Origin: Monosiga brevicollis MX1
Lineage: Eukaryota; Opisthokonta; Choanoflagellata; Craspedida; Salpingoecidae
DNA: 64,000 nucleotides
Direction of reading: 5' to 3'
Assembly: GCF_000002865.3 (NCBI RefSeq)
Contig: NW_001865044.1
Span: 985,317-1,049,316, forward strand
Shown here in pieces: positions 26,600 through 38,621 of the stretch. The notes beneath the pieces were generated by a model. It was not told where the DNA came from. It was given only the letters and a program-made list of their open reading frames with translations, and did not search any database. Numbering within the stretch: the stretch's first letter is position 1; each line of letters begins with the position of its first letter. The position numbers were made by a program, and so were the translations under genes.

Positions 26600-27537
26600 A
26601 AACTTAGTTTATGACTGGTCAACGACAAGATTGTCGACCTGGACCATGTTTGACAGGCGTGCATGTTGTTGCTGCATCTTTTGCCGGGCCCAGCGCCCCT
26701 CTTATAAAGCGACGCAAATCCATAGGTTGCCACTTCAAGGTTGTGTCTAACATATGGGGGGCGGGAATAGGCTGCAGTCCTCATCACTGCCTTGCTTGCA
26801 AGCGCAGTATGTTGTAAAGTGTATATTTGGTCGCACTGTGATTACCCAAACAAGGGAGAACAAAAGAAAAGAAGAAGAGAAGAAAAAAAAAACAACACAC
26901 GCAACCAGGGGATGGCGAATGGCATCGCACCGGCAACGGGGGCGGGGCGGAACGGCGGTGTCAAGGAGAACAAGAACAAGAACAAGAGCAACAAGTCCAA
27001 GGGTGCATGAGAGTAGCTGGGATCGGATGCTAACCTTTGCAAATGCATCGGTACATCCTACACACCTTGCCGACTGATGAAACGCGCCGCGCCAAACGGC
27101 TCGTAACCGCTGTGGACCTGATGTAGCGGTTGTTGACCAAGTTGTCGATCAAACTGCTGGAGCTGTTTCGTTTACGTTAAGCTGTGATTGCAGTTGTTGT
27201 CACAGTTCCTCGAGTACATGTCTCTTATCACCCATGTACCACTTTTCCTTTGTCTTTTCTTTGATTGCTAGAGTTCTCTCTCTTTCTGTGTGTGATCTCT
27301 CTCTTTCTCTCTTCTCTCTCTCTCTTTTCTCTCTCTTGTCTCTTGTCTCTCTCTCTTGCCTCTTCTATTTACCTGACGAGAACCCCCCTCCCTGCCTGCC
27401 TCTCTTCTCGCTCTCTTCTCGCTCTCTCTCCCCCCCTCTCTCTCTCTTTCTCGCTCGCTCGTTTGCTGTTCGTGGTCGTGTCTTGACCGGGTTGGGCCTT
27501 TGACGGGACCGTATCACCGGATTGGTCATCAGCCAGG
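26600..27537. other. Intergenic spacer, NAMPT to MAF1
   Basis: It contains an A-rich patch (about 26855-26895), a short Lys/Asn-rich open frame at 26912-27010 without recognisable similarity, and a long C/T-rich, CTCTCT-biased stretch (27280-27450) just before MAF1. The last may be part of its promoter or 5' UTR. No gene is supported. Confidence 0.5.
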
Positions 27538-28971
27538 ATGAAGCTGCTTGAGGACCTCGATCTGACGAGATTAGGCGCCACCATCTCTGGCGCTCATGAT
27601 GGCGAACGCATTCGCTGTCGCTTGGAGGTCTACTCTTGGTGCGTTGAGCCCCCGCCTGCCCTTGCCTTGAGAGTTTTGACTTGCCCCGCAGCCTCTTTGC
27701 CCCGCGGCCCAGGGTGCTTCTGGGCAAGACCAGAACGCCAAAAGGGCAAACCTCGGCCGCCCTGGGCCATGATCCCGAACCCCATCATCCTTCTTCTTCT
27801 TCCTTTTGTTGATTTGCGCTTGTTTCTTTTGTCTGCCCTTTCTTTTTTTTTTTTTTTTGTGAAGATTTGGGGTCGGCAACGTCAGATTGCTCGACCGTTA
27901 CGCCCTTCTCACGCTTCCTTGCTCCTTGTTCCCCTCGTTGCTGCTGGACAACATGGCGGTCGTGTGCGCACAGCAAAATGGCAGGAGATGACAAGAAGCT
28001 GTACAAGATGCTGGCAGCGGAACAAGGCGGCAGCTTGGCCGCGGCAGAGCTTCTTTCCCCCTCACCGCTCAGTCCTCCAGGCTTTTCCATGACAGCACCT
28101 CTTGAGCCGGTTCCGTGCACTCAGAAGATGCTGTACTACCTCAAGGCCACTCTCAACGCCTCTTATTCACCCGAATACGACTTCTCGTGCGTGCCTGCTG
28201 TCTGTCTGGCCCATCCCTTCCTTTTGCTCTGCATGCTCGGCATAACCTCATTGGGTCGTCCTAAACGGCTGCTCCTGCAGCAATGCGCGGGCCTCCGAGT
28301 TTGCCCGTGAACCCAACTACACGAACGTGGCTCGCAACATTGAAGGTAGATGTTGTGCCCTCGCTTGCTCGGGCCCGTCTTGGGGCTCGGTGTCGCACTG
28401 GTGTTTCGTTTTTGTTTTTGCTTTTCTTTGCTCTCTGTTTTGTTTTGGTGTGTTTTGTTTTGTTTTGTTTTGCTTTATTTGGGGGGGGGGGGGGGGGCAC
28501 TCGTGGCCTCACCGTGTGCTCGATTGTGCCGGCTTTTGCATCAGCCAACCTTCTACCCGCACTGGGCAGTGACTATGAGCTGGTGCGTCGAAATCTGTGG
28601 GACGCTCTGGATAAGTCTATACAACCGGCCGAATGCGAAATCTTCTCCTACTGCGGTGATGCGGGCGAGGATCCCTTCACCGAGGCAGGCACCCTCTGGA
28701 ATTTCGTTTACTTTTTCTACAACAAACGGCAAAAAAAGCTGCTCTTCTTCACCTGCCAGGGCATGAGGTTAGCGCGTCATCTCCTACCATGGCTGCACCC
28801 TTTGCCTTTTTGCCGCTGGATGTAGGCCTAGGCTCACTCCTCCTTTATTTTTCCTTTGCACCGTGGAACTGTAGCCCGACCAGCTTGGGCGAGGACGAGG
28901 AGGCTTACATGGATGATGAAGAGATGGACCTTGCCGATGAAGTCATGTTTGACGATCCCCAGTTTTATTGA
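27538..28971 (+). CDS. MAF1: MAF1, repressor of RNA polymerase III
   Basis: MAF1 binds RNA polymerase III and shuts off tRNA and 5S synthesis under stress. There are five exons. ATG 27538 gives MKLLEDLDLTRLGATISG, matching the family's N-terminal A box. Exon 2 (near 27977) has a variable Ser/Pro linker, then TQKMLYYLKATLNASYSPEY (near 28120). Exon 3 has FAREPNYTNVARNIE (near 28290). Exon 4 has SDYELVRRNLWDALDKSI, EIFSYCGDAGEDPF and LWNFVYFFYNKRQKKLLFFT (28570-28770). The last exon is a short acidic tail DDEEMDLADEVMFDD ending with TGA at 28969. The A, B and C boxes are all present. Pol III regulation of this type usually depends on phosphorylation in the linker, which is Ser-rich here. Confidence 0.95.
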
Positions 28972-29496
28972 GATGCTAATTTACGGTTGCGGCTGACTTT
29001 TGTTGTTGTTGATGTTGTTGTTCTTACGTCTTCTTGTCGTTGTTGTCCTGATTGCGAAGCAGACAGCGTGTTGTTCAGCCGCCCCGTTCTCTTGACCCCA
29101 ATCGCGCAAGTTTTTGCGTGTGTGTGCTGGTCTCTGCATGTTCCGCCCGTGTCTTCCAGTTTATTATGTGACCCACTGCAGCCCATGGCCACCCCTTTGT
29201 GACTCGTGCTTCGTCTCCCTCTTTTCTCGGCCCTCCCCCTGCCTTGTCGCGCGGCGACGGGCCAACCAAACCTTTGTTCTTTATACCATCGTTTGCGCGT
29301 TCTCCTCCTCGTGTACTGTGCTGCCTTGCCCTGCTGCATCATACAATTGTGCTAAATGGGGGCTTTTTTTTTTTTTTTTGCTTGTGGGTGAGAGCCGTGT
29401 TGGTCTATTCTTATCATGTCTCCTGTTGTGCTTGTCCTCTTTATCGTGCCCCTGTGTCGTGATATGATACGGCCTTGATTATTTTGGAATCGATTG
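28972..29496. other. Convergent spacer, MAF1 to ALKBH2
   Basis: T-rich sequence with a poly-T run at about 29365-29381. It probably holds the 3' UTRs of both convergent genes. No further gene seen. Confidence 0.5.
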
Positions 29497-30692
29497 TCAT
29501 GACTTTGTATCGGCTCGATCGACACGTTTTGCTGGACGCGCGCCAGGATGGCGGCCCGGTCGAATACGTCGGAAGGTGAGGTTGATGCGCGGACCGGGGC
29601 ACCGGGCAAGACTCCGTCGCGGAACACTGTGATACCAACACTTGTTGGTCGGTGCCTCCATGGTCAGCAAAAGGCCACTCGGTAGCGGCAGCGTGTGCGG
29701 GTTGAGTTTGGAGTGGGCCCCGCACTTGCGACGCACATCCCGATGGCGCAGCACAAAGTCGCGCGTTGCCCCGAGGGTCAGGGATGCAATGGGCACGTCT
29801 GGGTCGAGCTCCGACTCATTGTCCTGATGCTCCCCAATGGTGTCACGTCCATCTGCATATCTATTGATGAGCACAAAGTTGTATTCATATCCCGTGGTCT
29901 GCTCAACGTATTCCTTGAGCTGGCGCAACTGTGGCGTCCATTCCGCTGCGAGCATGGTCTTGTGTGAGTATGTATAGTTGACGCCTGCATCACCGTGGGC
30001 CGCGATCCGGCGGGGCGGCACGTGTTCCTTGTTGAATACCTATGTCCCACGCAAGGCCCAAAAAAATGCCAGAGCCCAAGAACCAGCAAACAGACAGAGG
30101 CCGTGAGAGGGCATAGATGGAAGGATATGAACCCTCAAAAAAACCCTTCGCACGCGCCATAAACCATCGGCCAAATGGTGTCTCAAACAGCGCCGGAGAC
30201 TGCAGCAGAGGCCGCGGGTCCCAAAATATTAACCTTGATGCGAGCCTCGTCATCGCTTTTGTAGTGGATGGCGCCCGGTCGCTCGAGGATATTCATCCAA
30301 GCTGCGGCCTCGCGGGGCGCAAAAAGCTGCCAGCGCCTCAGACGGAGGTCCGGAGCAATGACGTCCGATAAGGCATGTGGCTGCACGGTTTTGGAAACGG
30401 TATGCGTTGATTCTTTAGTCGCTGGTCCATGGGTAGTCGCCCCGCCCCGTTGGGCCTGACCTCGAGCCGCCAAGTTGAACAGCGAAGCAACAGCCTTCTT
30501 CTGTTCAGCGCCAGCGGATCTCTTGACTCGCTTGGGGCTGGGGGTTGGGATCAACACATTCACCTTTTGAGACGCCTCTCCGTGCCCATGTGCTTCCGTG
30601 GATGATCTACGATCCATTCCCAACGTGCGGCGTTGTCTCCTTCTGCCTGCGCCTTCGGAACTCAAATGCCTCTGCTGTGCTCGAACGACCAT
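29497..30692 (-). CDS. ALKBH2: ALKBH2/3-type DNA dioxygenase
   Basis: This Fe(II)/2-oxoglutarate dioxygenase family repairs 1-methyladenine and 3-methylcytosine in DNA. The main exon (about 30038-29497) reads VFNKEHVPPRR, YGDAG-like HGDAGVNYTYS, YEYNFVLINRYADGRDTIGEH, PIASLTLGATRDFVLRHRD, MEAPTNKCWYHSVP and RINLTFRRI. Visible active-site residues are the HxD-type iron ligands in GEHQDN, the distal His in CWYHSVP and the 2-oxoglutarate Arg in RINLTFR. An upstream exon (30692 to about 30230) supplies a basic N-terminus and FAPREAAAWMNILERPGAIHY, joining as EARIK/VFNK. The start could be ATG 30692 or ATG 30617 (MDRRSSTEAHG). The first adds an Arg-rich leader. ALKBH2 fits better than ALKBH3 because of the NFVLINRYxDG block. 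Confidence 0.9.
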
Positions 30693-30971
30693 TCGTCGAG
30701 CACAGGGCTTGCTGAACAGGTTGCAACTTGTTCTTCGTCTCGCTTCGTCGGTTTTGTCAGACTGCGGACTTCTCAATTGTCAGCATCAAAACCTCACTCA
30801 CAACACAACACACCTTGCGCAGCAAGGCCATCAACGCAGCGCAGCCCATAAGGTGGGCCTGCGCGTAAAAAGCGGCGAGGGAAACGAGAGGTAAACGCTT
30901 GGCGTGCGCAGCATGCCCAGGATTGAAAAAAAAGGCTGGAAGGAGAAGAAAGAAGGAGGAGAGGGCCAGTC

Positions 30972-33001
30972 TTAAGAACGTCTTTGGGCGGGACTCGTCG
31001 AGTTGTTATCATCGGCATGATCGCCAAAGTTGTCTTCAACCCAAGCGCGATAGCTCTGCGTGTCCTCGGGGACACAGAGGAGCAAACCCAGGAGGGAGGA
31101 TGGGTGCTCGTAGGGTGGCACACGAACGGTAGCCATCATGGATGAAAGCACGTAGAAGGCGTGGCGAAAGCTGTATTGAATGTCAAACATCCGGTAGGAA
31201 TTCCAAGTAACGTCGAGTGCTGTGTCACAAGCCACGGACCCATGCCGTGAGTGTCAAAGGGACTGAAAAGCGAGTGTCCCGTATCAGTGTCACAAAGCCC
31301 CCCTGAGGCGAAGCCTGACGTACTAGTATCCCGAGGGTTTTCTACACACAGACGCTGGTCCGAGGAGCCATCGAAACGATCCAGCTATGACAACCAACAG
31401 CACGTGTGAGGCCAGCAGCGAGTTGAGCGTCATGGTTGCCATTGGCGACAAACACAAGAGCAAAGGATACCTTGGGAAAGAGCTCGCCGTCACCGCGAAC
31501 CCCAATGCCAACGTTTTCATAGTTGAAGTTGACGCCATAGTGTTCGAGAAACTCAAGCAAGAGAACGCCTAGGTTGCTTGCCTTGGTCGTCTTGTAAGGT
31601 CGCACTTGCACAAAGCTGAGAATCATGAGGAAGAGACCATACGAGCCGAGTCCTCCGCGAAAGACCTCATTGAGGTTGCGCTGCCACATAGCGTCCACGG
31701 CATGCATCCGCCCAGGCATAAAAGGGTGGTACAGTACATGGATTGCGCATGAGTTGTTTAGAGGCAGGGCTTCAAGCGTCGTTGCATGGCTGGTTCCTCG
31801 TGCATGCCGCAGTACATACCAACAGAAGGAATTGCTTCAAGATTAGAAACAGGGGTTTGAGGCCTGGATAGTCACGGCAATGGGTCTGCGTGTGGTGCCA
31901 GGGTAGATGAATGACAGTGTAGACTTGAGGTGGCCGTTACTCACGTGTATGCCAATGAACGCAAGCAGGCGATACAAACCTTGAGCGCTTGGGCGTCTTC
32001 CGGGCCCCCGGGCATGTTGAAACTAACATCGACTTGCAGGGACGTCACACGATCACGAAACTTGATGATGGGAACCCGGGCTTTATCAATGACCTGCATG
32101 TCAACTGCAATTCCTGCCTTGAGCAGAGCGCGGCTGAGTGGCCGCAGCGGCAGGCGCGGCCACTCTCCAAGAACCACCAAGTCCACATCGCTGAGACGAC
32201 GACGGCGGTTCGGACCCCAGACGCGAGAGCGAGGGCATGAGGATGTGGCACGGGCTCTTTTTGGAAAAAAACAGGCTGCTGTAAACCAGTCTAGCAACGA
32301 ACAGAAACAAGAGGCAAGCCATGAACGACTGAACAAACCTGGTGGGAAGATGGAGACCGGCAGCAAAGGAGCCAAACAGCAACACTTGGGCGTCAGGCCA
32401 AAGCTTGTTGGCAACTTCGGAGATGCGGGCGACAACCTCGTCGCGCATGCGATTCTCGGCAGGCGTTGGCGAGATGTAGCGGTAGTAGTCTTCAATCTCC
32501 TGGTGCAGTCTGTGGTGTCAATGGCGGTCGTGAACCAAGCAGAACGAATGAATTGCCTGAGCGCGTCCGCACACGCCGAGACACTCGCCAAACACACAGA
32601 ACAAGAGAGGGGGCTCATACATACCGAATGATTCGTGTGCGAGAGTACGGTCCTTGTCGTAGCCAGGGTGTGAGAGACTGGTTGTTGAGGGCATTGGCCT
32701 GCACTTCACGGCGCAACTGAAAGCGCTCGCGGGCCGTCATAAACTTGGACCGCTTGTTCGAGGGCTCCCCGCGCTGAGCTCGCTGCTCGTCATCCGACTC
32801 GAGGGCGATAAACTCGGGCATGGTGGTCTCCATCTCAGCCCGATTTCGTGCAGCACCAGCAGATGCTTGCCCATTGCTCGCGTCTACCTTACCCTTGCCC
32901 CCATCCCGGACCAGGTCCTCAAAGGTGAGCTCGACGCTGTCGTTATCCGTGTCGGCCGTCAGATCAATCACCTCCTGCCCCTCCGCCGCCGCCGCCGCCA
33001 T
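30972..33001 (-). CDS. TENT4: TENT4/TRF4-type non-canonical poly(A) polymerase
   Basis: TRF4-like nucleotidyltransferases add short A-tails to nuclear RNAs for exosome decay. Exon 1 from ATG 33001 (MAAAAAEGQEVIDLTADTD) is acidic and ends ...TPWLRQGPYSR. Later exons give EIEDYYRYISPTPAENRMRD (near 32480), LLFGSFAAGLHLPT then SDVDLVVLGEW across an intron (32370/32200), the catalytic GS...DxD. Then VPIIKFRDRVTSLQVDVSFN (near 32050) with the third carboxylate, GGLGSYGLFLMILSFVQVRP (near 31640), LGVLLLEFLEHYGVNFNY (near 31560), and YSFRHAFYVLSSMMATVRVP (near 31160). Stop TAA is at 30974-30972. All catalytic acids are visible. The N-terminal VIDLTAD with an acidic stretch looks like a SUMO-interaction motif (inference). 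Confidence 0.9.
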
Positions 33002-33111
33002 CGTGGCTGCTACCAATTATAAACGCTGACAATTACGACATCCGGCTCCGTGTCTGATCCGGTGATGTAACGATTGCCAAGTCTACCAAACGTAACGCTT
33101 TGCGCTTGAGC

Positions 33112-33223
<112 letters not shown>

Positions 33224-33537
33224 CGGACGTTTGAAGAAGAGCGGTGAGGCGGTGCAGGTCACGCAGATGACAGCATCTCAGCCTGATGGATGCCCGGGGT
33301 CTTGTCGCACCAAGAAGATGGGGGAGGCTAGAGGCTAGCAAATGAACAGGCTTTTCAAGTCCACCCAATGAACGGTCCCGAAGACTTCCAATCATCATAC
33401 CCATCCAGCCATCCCACACCATCGATTCATTCGACCGTTGTCCTTCAAACGGCTGAAAGGTACCAAAAGAAACAAAAGAAACACAACGAAGAAAACACAA
33501 ACAATACGTACATCCGGATGTACCTTGCCAACAACTC

Positions 33538-33692
33538 TCTGTCTCTGTCTCTGTCTCTGTCTGTGTCTCTGTCTGTGTCTCTGTCTCTGTCTCTGTCTCT
33601 GTCTCTGTCTGTGTCTCTGTCTGTGTCTCTGTCTCTGTCTCTGTCTCTGTCTCTGTCTCTGTCTCTGTCTCTTCTCTGTCTCTGTCTCTCTC
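33538..33692. repeat. (CTCTGT)n hexamer array
   Basis: Tandem CTCTGT units with occasional CTGTGT variants, about 25 copies. The reverse-complement class appears again at 50093-50145. Confidence 0.93.
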
Positions 33693-33797
33693 TCACCACA
33701 CACACCACACGCACACTCTCACTCTCTCTGTTGTATTTTATTTCCGTCACTGGGGCGTGCTTGACTGCGAGGTCAGTGGGGTGTGCGCGCTGGGCGC

Positions 33798-33828
<31 letters not shown>

Positions 33829-34099
33829 GCGCTTGTTGACCTGGTGTTCAGAGGAAAAGGGGGAGACTCGGTTGAACAGGGTCGGGCAATGTCGTCTGGG
33901 GTAAATGCATTCCCTGGGTTCTTCTCCCGGAATGATCGGATGCCAGTGGGCAGGAGCTTGAGGATGGGGATGATCCCTCAACCGCCGTTCGCGCTCACGC
34001 CGTTTCCTCTCGCACCTCCCCGCACGTGGCTGCCATGGATACTCAGCTTTTCTTCTAGGATCCTTTTGCTGTCGACTCTTGGTTGCGCCCACCGCAGAG

Positions 34100-36365
34100 A
34101 TGCTGACGCTCGGCGGGGTGCGCACCGCGCCCCTGATCGGCAACATGCCGCTCTGGCGCACCGCTCGCCACATGAAGCATCTGACCAAGTACGTTCTCGC
34201 CACGCAGCCGACGCCGACCACTGCAAAAGCACTCTATGAGCATTTCAACAACCAAGGCTGTGGTTAATCACCTCACACCACCTCTGCATCGCGCAGCCCA
34301 CGGGCAGTGATTGCCGTGCGGCGTGAGACCAAGAATCGATGGGAGCGCCGCGCTCCCTTGACGCCCAGCCACGTTCGCAAACTGGTGCGCAAGGGCATCC
34401 AGGTCCTCATTCAACCCTCTCCCATGCGGTCAGTGCACATGTGGCTTGTTGTTCACACCCACATGGCATCAATGCGCACTGCCTCCCCCGCTCCCATCAC
34501 CTCATCCCCCATTCACCAACTGGTCATGGCAGCATCTTCACGGATCGCCAGTACGAGGCAGCGGGTGCCATTGTGACGGAGGATATTGCCTCTAGCAACA
34601 CCATCCTCGGCGTGAAGGAGGTTCCCATCCATCTTCTCGAACCCAACAAAACGTAGGATGCCCCAATTCTTTCCCTCTCTTTACTTCAACGTTTGGCATT
34701 TTGCCTGCCCCTCTTCATCTGCTCCACCTTCAGCTTCTTCATCGTCACTGACAATGACAACCTGGTTCGCGTGTCATGCTGCTATAGCTACGTCTGCTTT
34801 TCCCACACCATCAAGGCCCAAGCCGACAACATGCCCCTGCTTGATGCCATTCTGGAGAAGAACATTCGTCTCATTGACTACGAGTGCATTGTCAACGAGT
34901 GAGTCGGTGCCACTACTTTGCACGTTCTCGTGACCGCGACGTACAACTCGGTCAAGCGTTGCAAAGCCCCGCTCACACATGCGGCTTTGGACGCATGCGT
35001 TCGCAGGGAGGGTCGCCGTGTCATTGGTTTCGGCCGTTTTGCCGGCGTTGCGGGCATGATTGATCTGATTCGTGGTCTTGGTGATCGTATGCTCGGCCTT
35101 GGTCAGTCGATGCACCCGCGCAGCAGCCTTTCCCCGCGGCAGACCATGCTCTTCTCTCTGTGGCTGACCTGACGTATTCCTACGACCTCCGCAGGCGCCT
35201 CAAACCCTTTTTTGGGTGGTGGCTACAGTGACTACTATCACTCGGTGGCTGCTGCCCGCACCGCCCTGCAGCTCGTTGGCCATACCATCTTGGTCAACGG
35301 CACCCCTGAAGCTTTTGGCCCCGTCATCTTTGGTTTCACCGGTGCGCTACCCGCCCCGCCCTGCCCGCTCTGACTGCACTGGTCCTTGGTGCACCTCACC
35401 TGCCGTCACCGCGCACGTACATCGGCCGACGTGGTGAACGCAGGCTCTGGCAATGTCACCAAGGGTGCTCTTGAGATTTTTGAAGAATTGCCCCACGAAT
35501 ACATTGACGTGACTGATCTGAAGGATGTGGCCAAGAGTGGCGATCGCAATTGTAAGCCACTCGACGCCGGGCCCGTTCTGTCGTCATCTCCTTACCTTTC
35601 TTCATTCCTTGACCCCTTCACTAACATCTTCGACCCGGTCCTTGCCCACCCCAGTGGTGTATGGCGTCAAGCTGGAGCGCGAGCACCTGGTTGAGCTCAC
35701 CTCCAACCCCAGCGCCCCTTTTGACAAAGTATGACCTGTCCTGGACATCTGGCCTTTTGTAGGCTGAAGGCCGGCTCGTGCAACGTCTGACCATCGCGCT
35801 CGTCCATTCTAGAACCACTATGAGAACCACCCCGAACTCTACAACGCTCGCTTCCACCGCGACTATGGTTCGTTGCCCCCGTCTCTCCCTTCACCTCCTG
35901 CTCTAGCATGAGCCACAGAAGCGATGTTACTGGGCGAATCACCTCAAGCTTACCCCTGCCATCCTGCTGCGCTTGATTAGCCCATTACTTGACGGCGCTC
36001 GTCAATTGCATGTACTGGGAGGAGCGCTTCCCCCGTCTCATCACTGACGAACAAGCCTTGGATCTGTACCGCAACCCCGAAAACCGTCTGCTAGCTATTG
36101 CCGATATCAGCGCCGATCCCTACGGCAGCATTTCCTTCACCCGCGAATGCACGAAAATTGACAAGCCGTTTTTGGTGCACAACCCGGAGACCGATGAACA
36201 GGTGGGCGTCGTGATTCTACAAAGCGCGCACAACAAGCGATGAGCACCGTTTCTATCCGCCTGTTCGCTATCTTCTCGCGTTCATGGCGATTTTTTTTTT
36301 TTTTTTTTTCCTCGTTCCTTTGCTACCTACGGTTTGCTTCCCTTTCTGCTTCTTTTCCGCCTTCT

Positions 36366-36403
<38 letters not shown>

Positions 36404-37403
36404 CATCCTCGCAGGTGTACAGCTGGGAAGCTGATGGTTTGCTCTTGGGCAGCGTGGACAATCTGCCCGCTGAATTGCCCATGGAGAGCAGCCAGCACTT
36501 TGGAGACATGCTCTTGCCCTTTGTCGAAAGCCTGGCTATGTCTGATGCTACCAAACCCTTTGAGCAAAACACCCTGCACCCTTGGCTTGAGCGCGCGACC
36601 ATTGCCAGCAATGGCCGCTTGACTCCCAGCTTTGAATATATTTCCGACCTTCGCCGTGAAAAGGAACAACAGCAGGCCGCCAGCAACCCCATCCAAGTGT
36701 TCTCCCCGAAGCGTGTTCTTCTCTTGGGCAGCGGCCTCGTGGCCGGTAGCTTTGTGGACCACCTGCGAGGTCGCCTCGACGGCAACCTGCATCTGAGCGT
36801 GGCCAGTGCCGATCCCAAGTGCCCCATCACCGACGCCGACTGTCATCACGTGGACCTGGCCTCATCGGCTGGTACCAAGAAGGTCGGCAGCCTGATGGCC
36901 GATTCTGACCTCGTTGTCAGCCTTCTTCCTGCCACCCTGCATGCCAACGTGGCCAAGATGTGCATCGACCATCAAGTCGACATGCTCACCACCAGCTACG
37001 TGTCCCCCGAAATGGAGTCCCTGCACAACCAGGCTTGCTCGGCCGGCATTACCATCCTCAACGAGTGCGGTCTCGACCCGGGCATCGATCACTTCTTGGC
37101 CGTTGACATGATTGATCGCCTTGAGCAGGAAAACCTCAACATTACACGCTTTGAGTCGTGGTGCGGTGGCCTTCCCGCGGCGCACTGCGTCTCGCAGACC
37201 GACCCCCTCAAGTACAAGTTTAGCTGGTCCCCTCGTGGTGTGCTTGTGGCCGCCGGCAATGCTGCTCGCTACCGCTGGGACAACGAAGTTTGCCAAGTGA
37301 AGCCCGGTACGTATCAACCCGTGCCGCTTTGCAATGCCTTCAATGGCTTGCTTTCGCTTCAACCTGCATGTAATTCTTCATGGCGCGTTTGAAACAACGC
37401 ACA

Positions 37404-37457
<54 letters not shown>

Positions 37458-38167
37458 GAGCACTATACCCTGTCCTCACTCTTGCATGGGCATGTTGGGT
37501 GAAACGTCTAGGTCGCCTGTTTGAGGACGTCCGCCCCCTTCGCGTCGGCCAGTTTGAGCTCGAAGGTGTTCCCAACCGTGACTCGCTGCAATACGAGTCG
37601 TTGTACGGCTTTGACCCGGATCACATTGAGACAGCCATCCGCGGCACGCTCCGCTTCCCTGGATTCTGGATGGCCATCAAATCGCTTGCTCAGGCCGGTC
37701 TGCTCTCTGTGGATGAGCGTGCTCACCCCAAGGACATCTCTGAGGTTCAGGGCGCAGCAGCTGAGATGCTCAAGCACTTGAATATTTCCAGCGACGACTT
37801 CCAGGGACCCACGCCCCTGGATCGTCTGGCCAACGCTCTTTGGGCCAAGAACCAGTACCAGCAGGAAGATCAAGACATGGTTGTCCTCCAGCACATCTTC
37901 GAGGCCCGCAACGCCACCCAAAAGAAGCGCCTTGAGGCGGAGCTTATTCTTCTCGGTGACAAGGTCCCACAAGGCCTGTCCGCCATGGCTCGCACCGTGG
38001 GTGCTCCCGCCGCCCTGGCTGCTCAGTACCTTCTGGAGAAGATGCCAGAGGTCGACACGAAGGGTGTCATGCGCCCCTTGGATGTCAAGCTGGCTCGCCG
38101 CTTCCTCCACGACTTGGAGGGCATGGGCATTCGTGCTCGCGAATACACAACCGTCTCGTCGCTGTGA
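34100..38167 (+). CDS. AASS: Bifunctional lysine-ketoglutarate reductase / saccharopine dehydrogenase
   Basis: It catalyses the first two steps of mitochondrial lysine breakdown via saccharopine. About 13 exons. ATG 34100 opens a basic, presequence-like N-terminus ([20 protein letters not shown]). LKR half: [20 protein letters not shown] (near 34310), [32 protein letters not shown] (near 34785), [19 protein letters not shown] (near 35015), [21 protein letters not shown] (35330/35450), [16 protein letters not shown]-like [12 protein letters not shown] (near 36095). SDH half in the long exon 36416-37307: [17 protein letters not shown] (Rossmann), [49 protein letters not shown]. The last exon (37512-38167) has [24 protein letters not shown] and [20 protein letters not shown]. 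Fused order LKR-SDH is the animal and plant arrangement. Confidence 0.96.
36291..36403. repeat. Two poly-T runs in an AASS intron
   Basis: T runs of about 20 and 36 bases immediately precede the acceptor TCGCAG of the long SDH exon. They act as an extreme polypyrimidine tract. The same intron also has T-rich sequence between the runs. Confidence 0.93.
37409..37456. repeat. (GT)n in the last AASS intron
   Basis: A perfect GT array inside the final intron of AASS. Confidence 0.95.
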
Positions 38168-38525
38168 GTCACACCGACCCCTGACCTGCCTGTACCCCTC
38201 TGAAAAGAGGACGTACCTTGTCAGCTGGGAGCCAGTCAAATTGGCTGGCCCTGAACCTGATGGCGACCCCACTTTGCAGTGCTGTGGCAGTAACCAAACG
38301 GCATCCCCGACCAAATCAATTGCATCCATACAAATTCGAGCCGTTTCACTCTTCATCTCCAACTCGTCAGCCCAGGCAATCAAGTCTTGTTCTGGCATCA
38401 CAATAATGTAATGACACATTGGAGTTGTTGTAGTTTTGTTAATATTCCAAACACAGGAAACTGCAGAAATATTTGGACTTAAAGAAGCAACTTGTCGTAT
38501 ATTTACGCCATGGTGTTGTGTTGTG

Positions 38526-38570
<45 letters not shown>

Positions 38571-38621
38571 TGACAAGTGAATTTTTAGTCGCACGCGCAC
38601 GATCGTCATTCGACGGGTGCC
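38168..38621. other. Intergenic spacer, AASS to GH76
   Basis: AT-richer than its surroundings, with a (GT)n array at 38529-38569. It holds the AASS 3' end and the GH76 promoter. No gene seen. Confidence 0.5.

Noticed and set aside
26912-27010. Small Lys/Asn-rich open frame
   Set aside because: 33 residues of low complexity with no similarity; probably A-rich spacer.
33395-33703. Arg/Gln-rich frame over the hexamer array
   Set aside because: Translation of the (CTCTGT)n repeat only.
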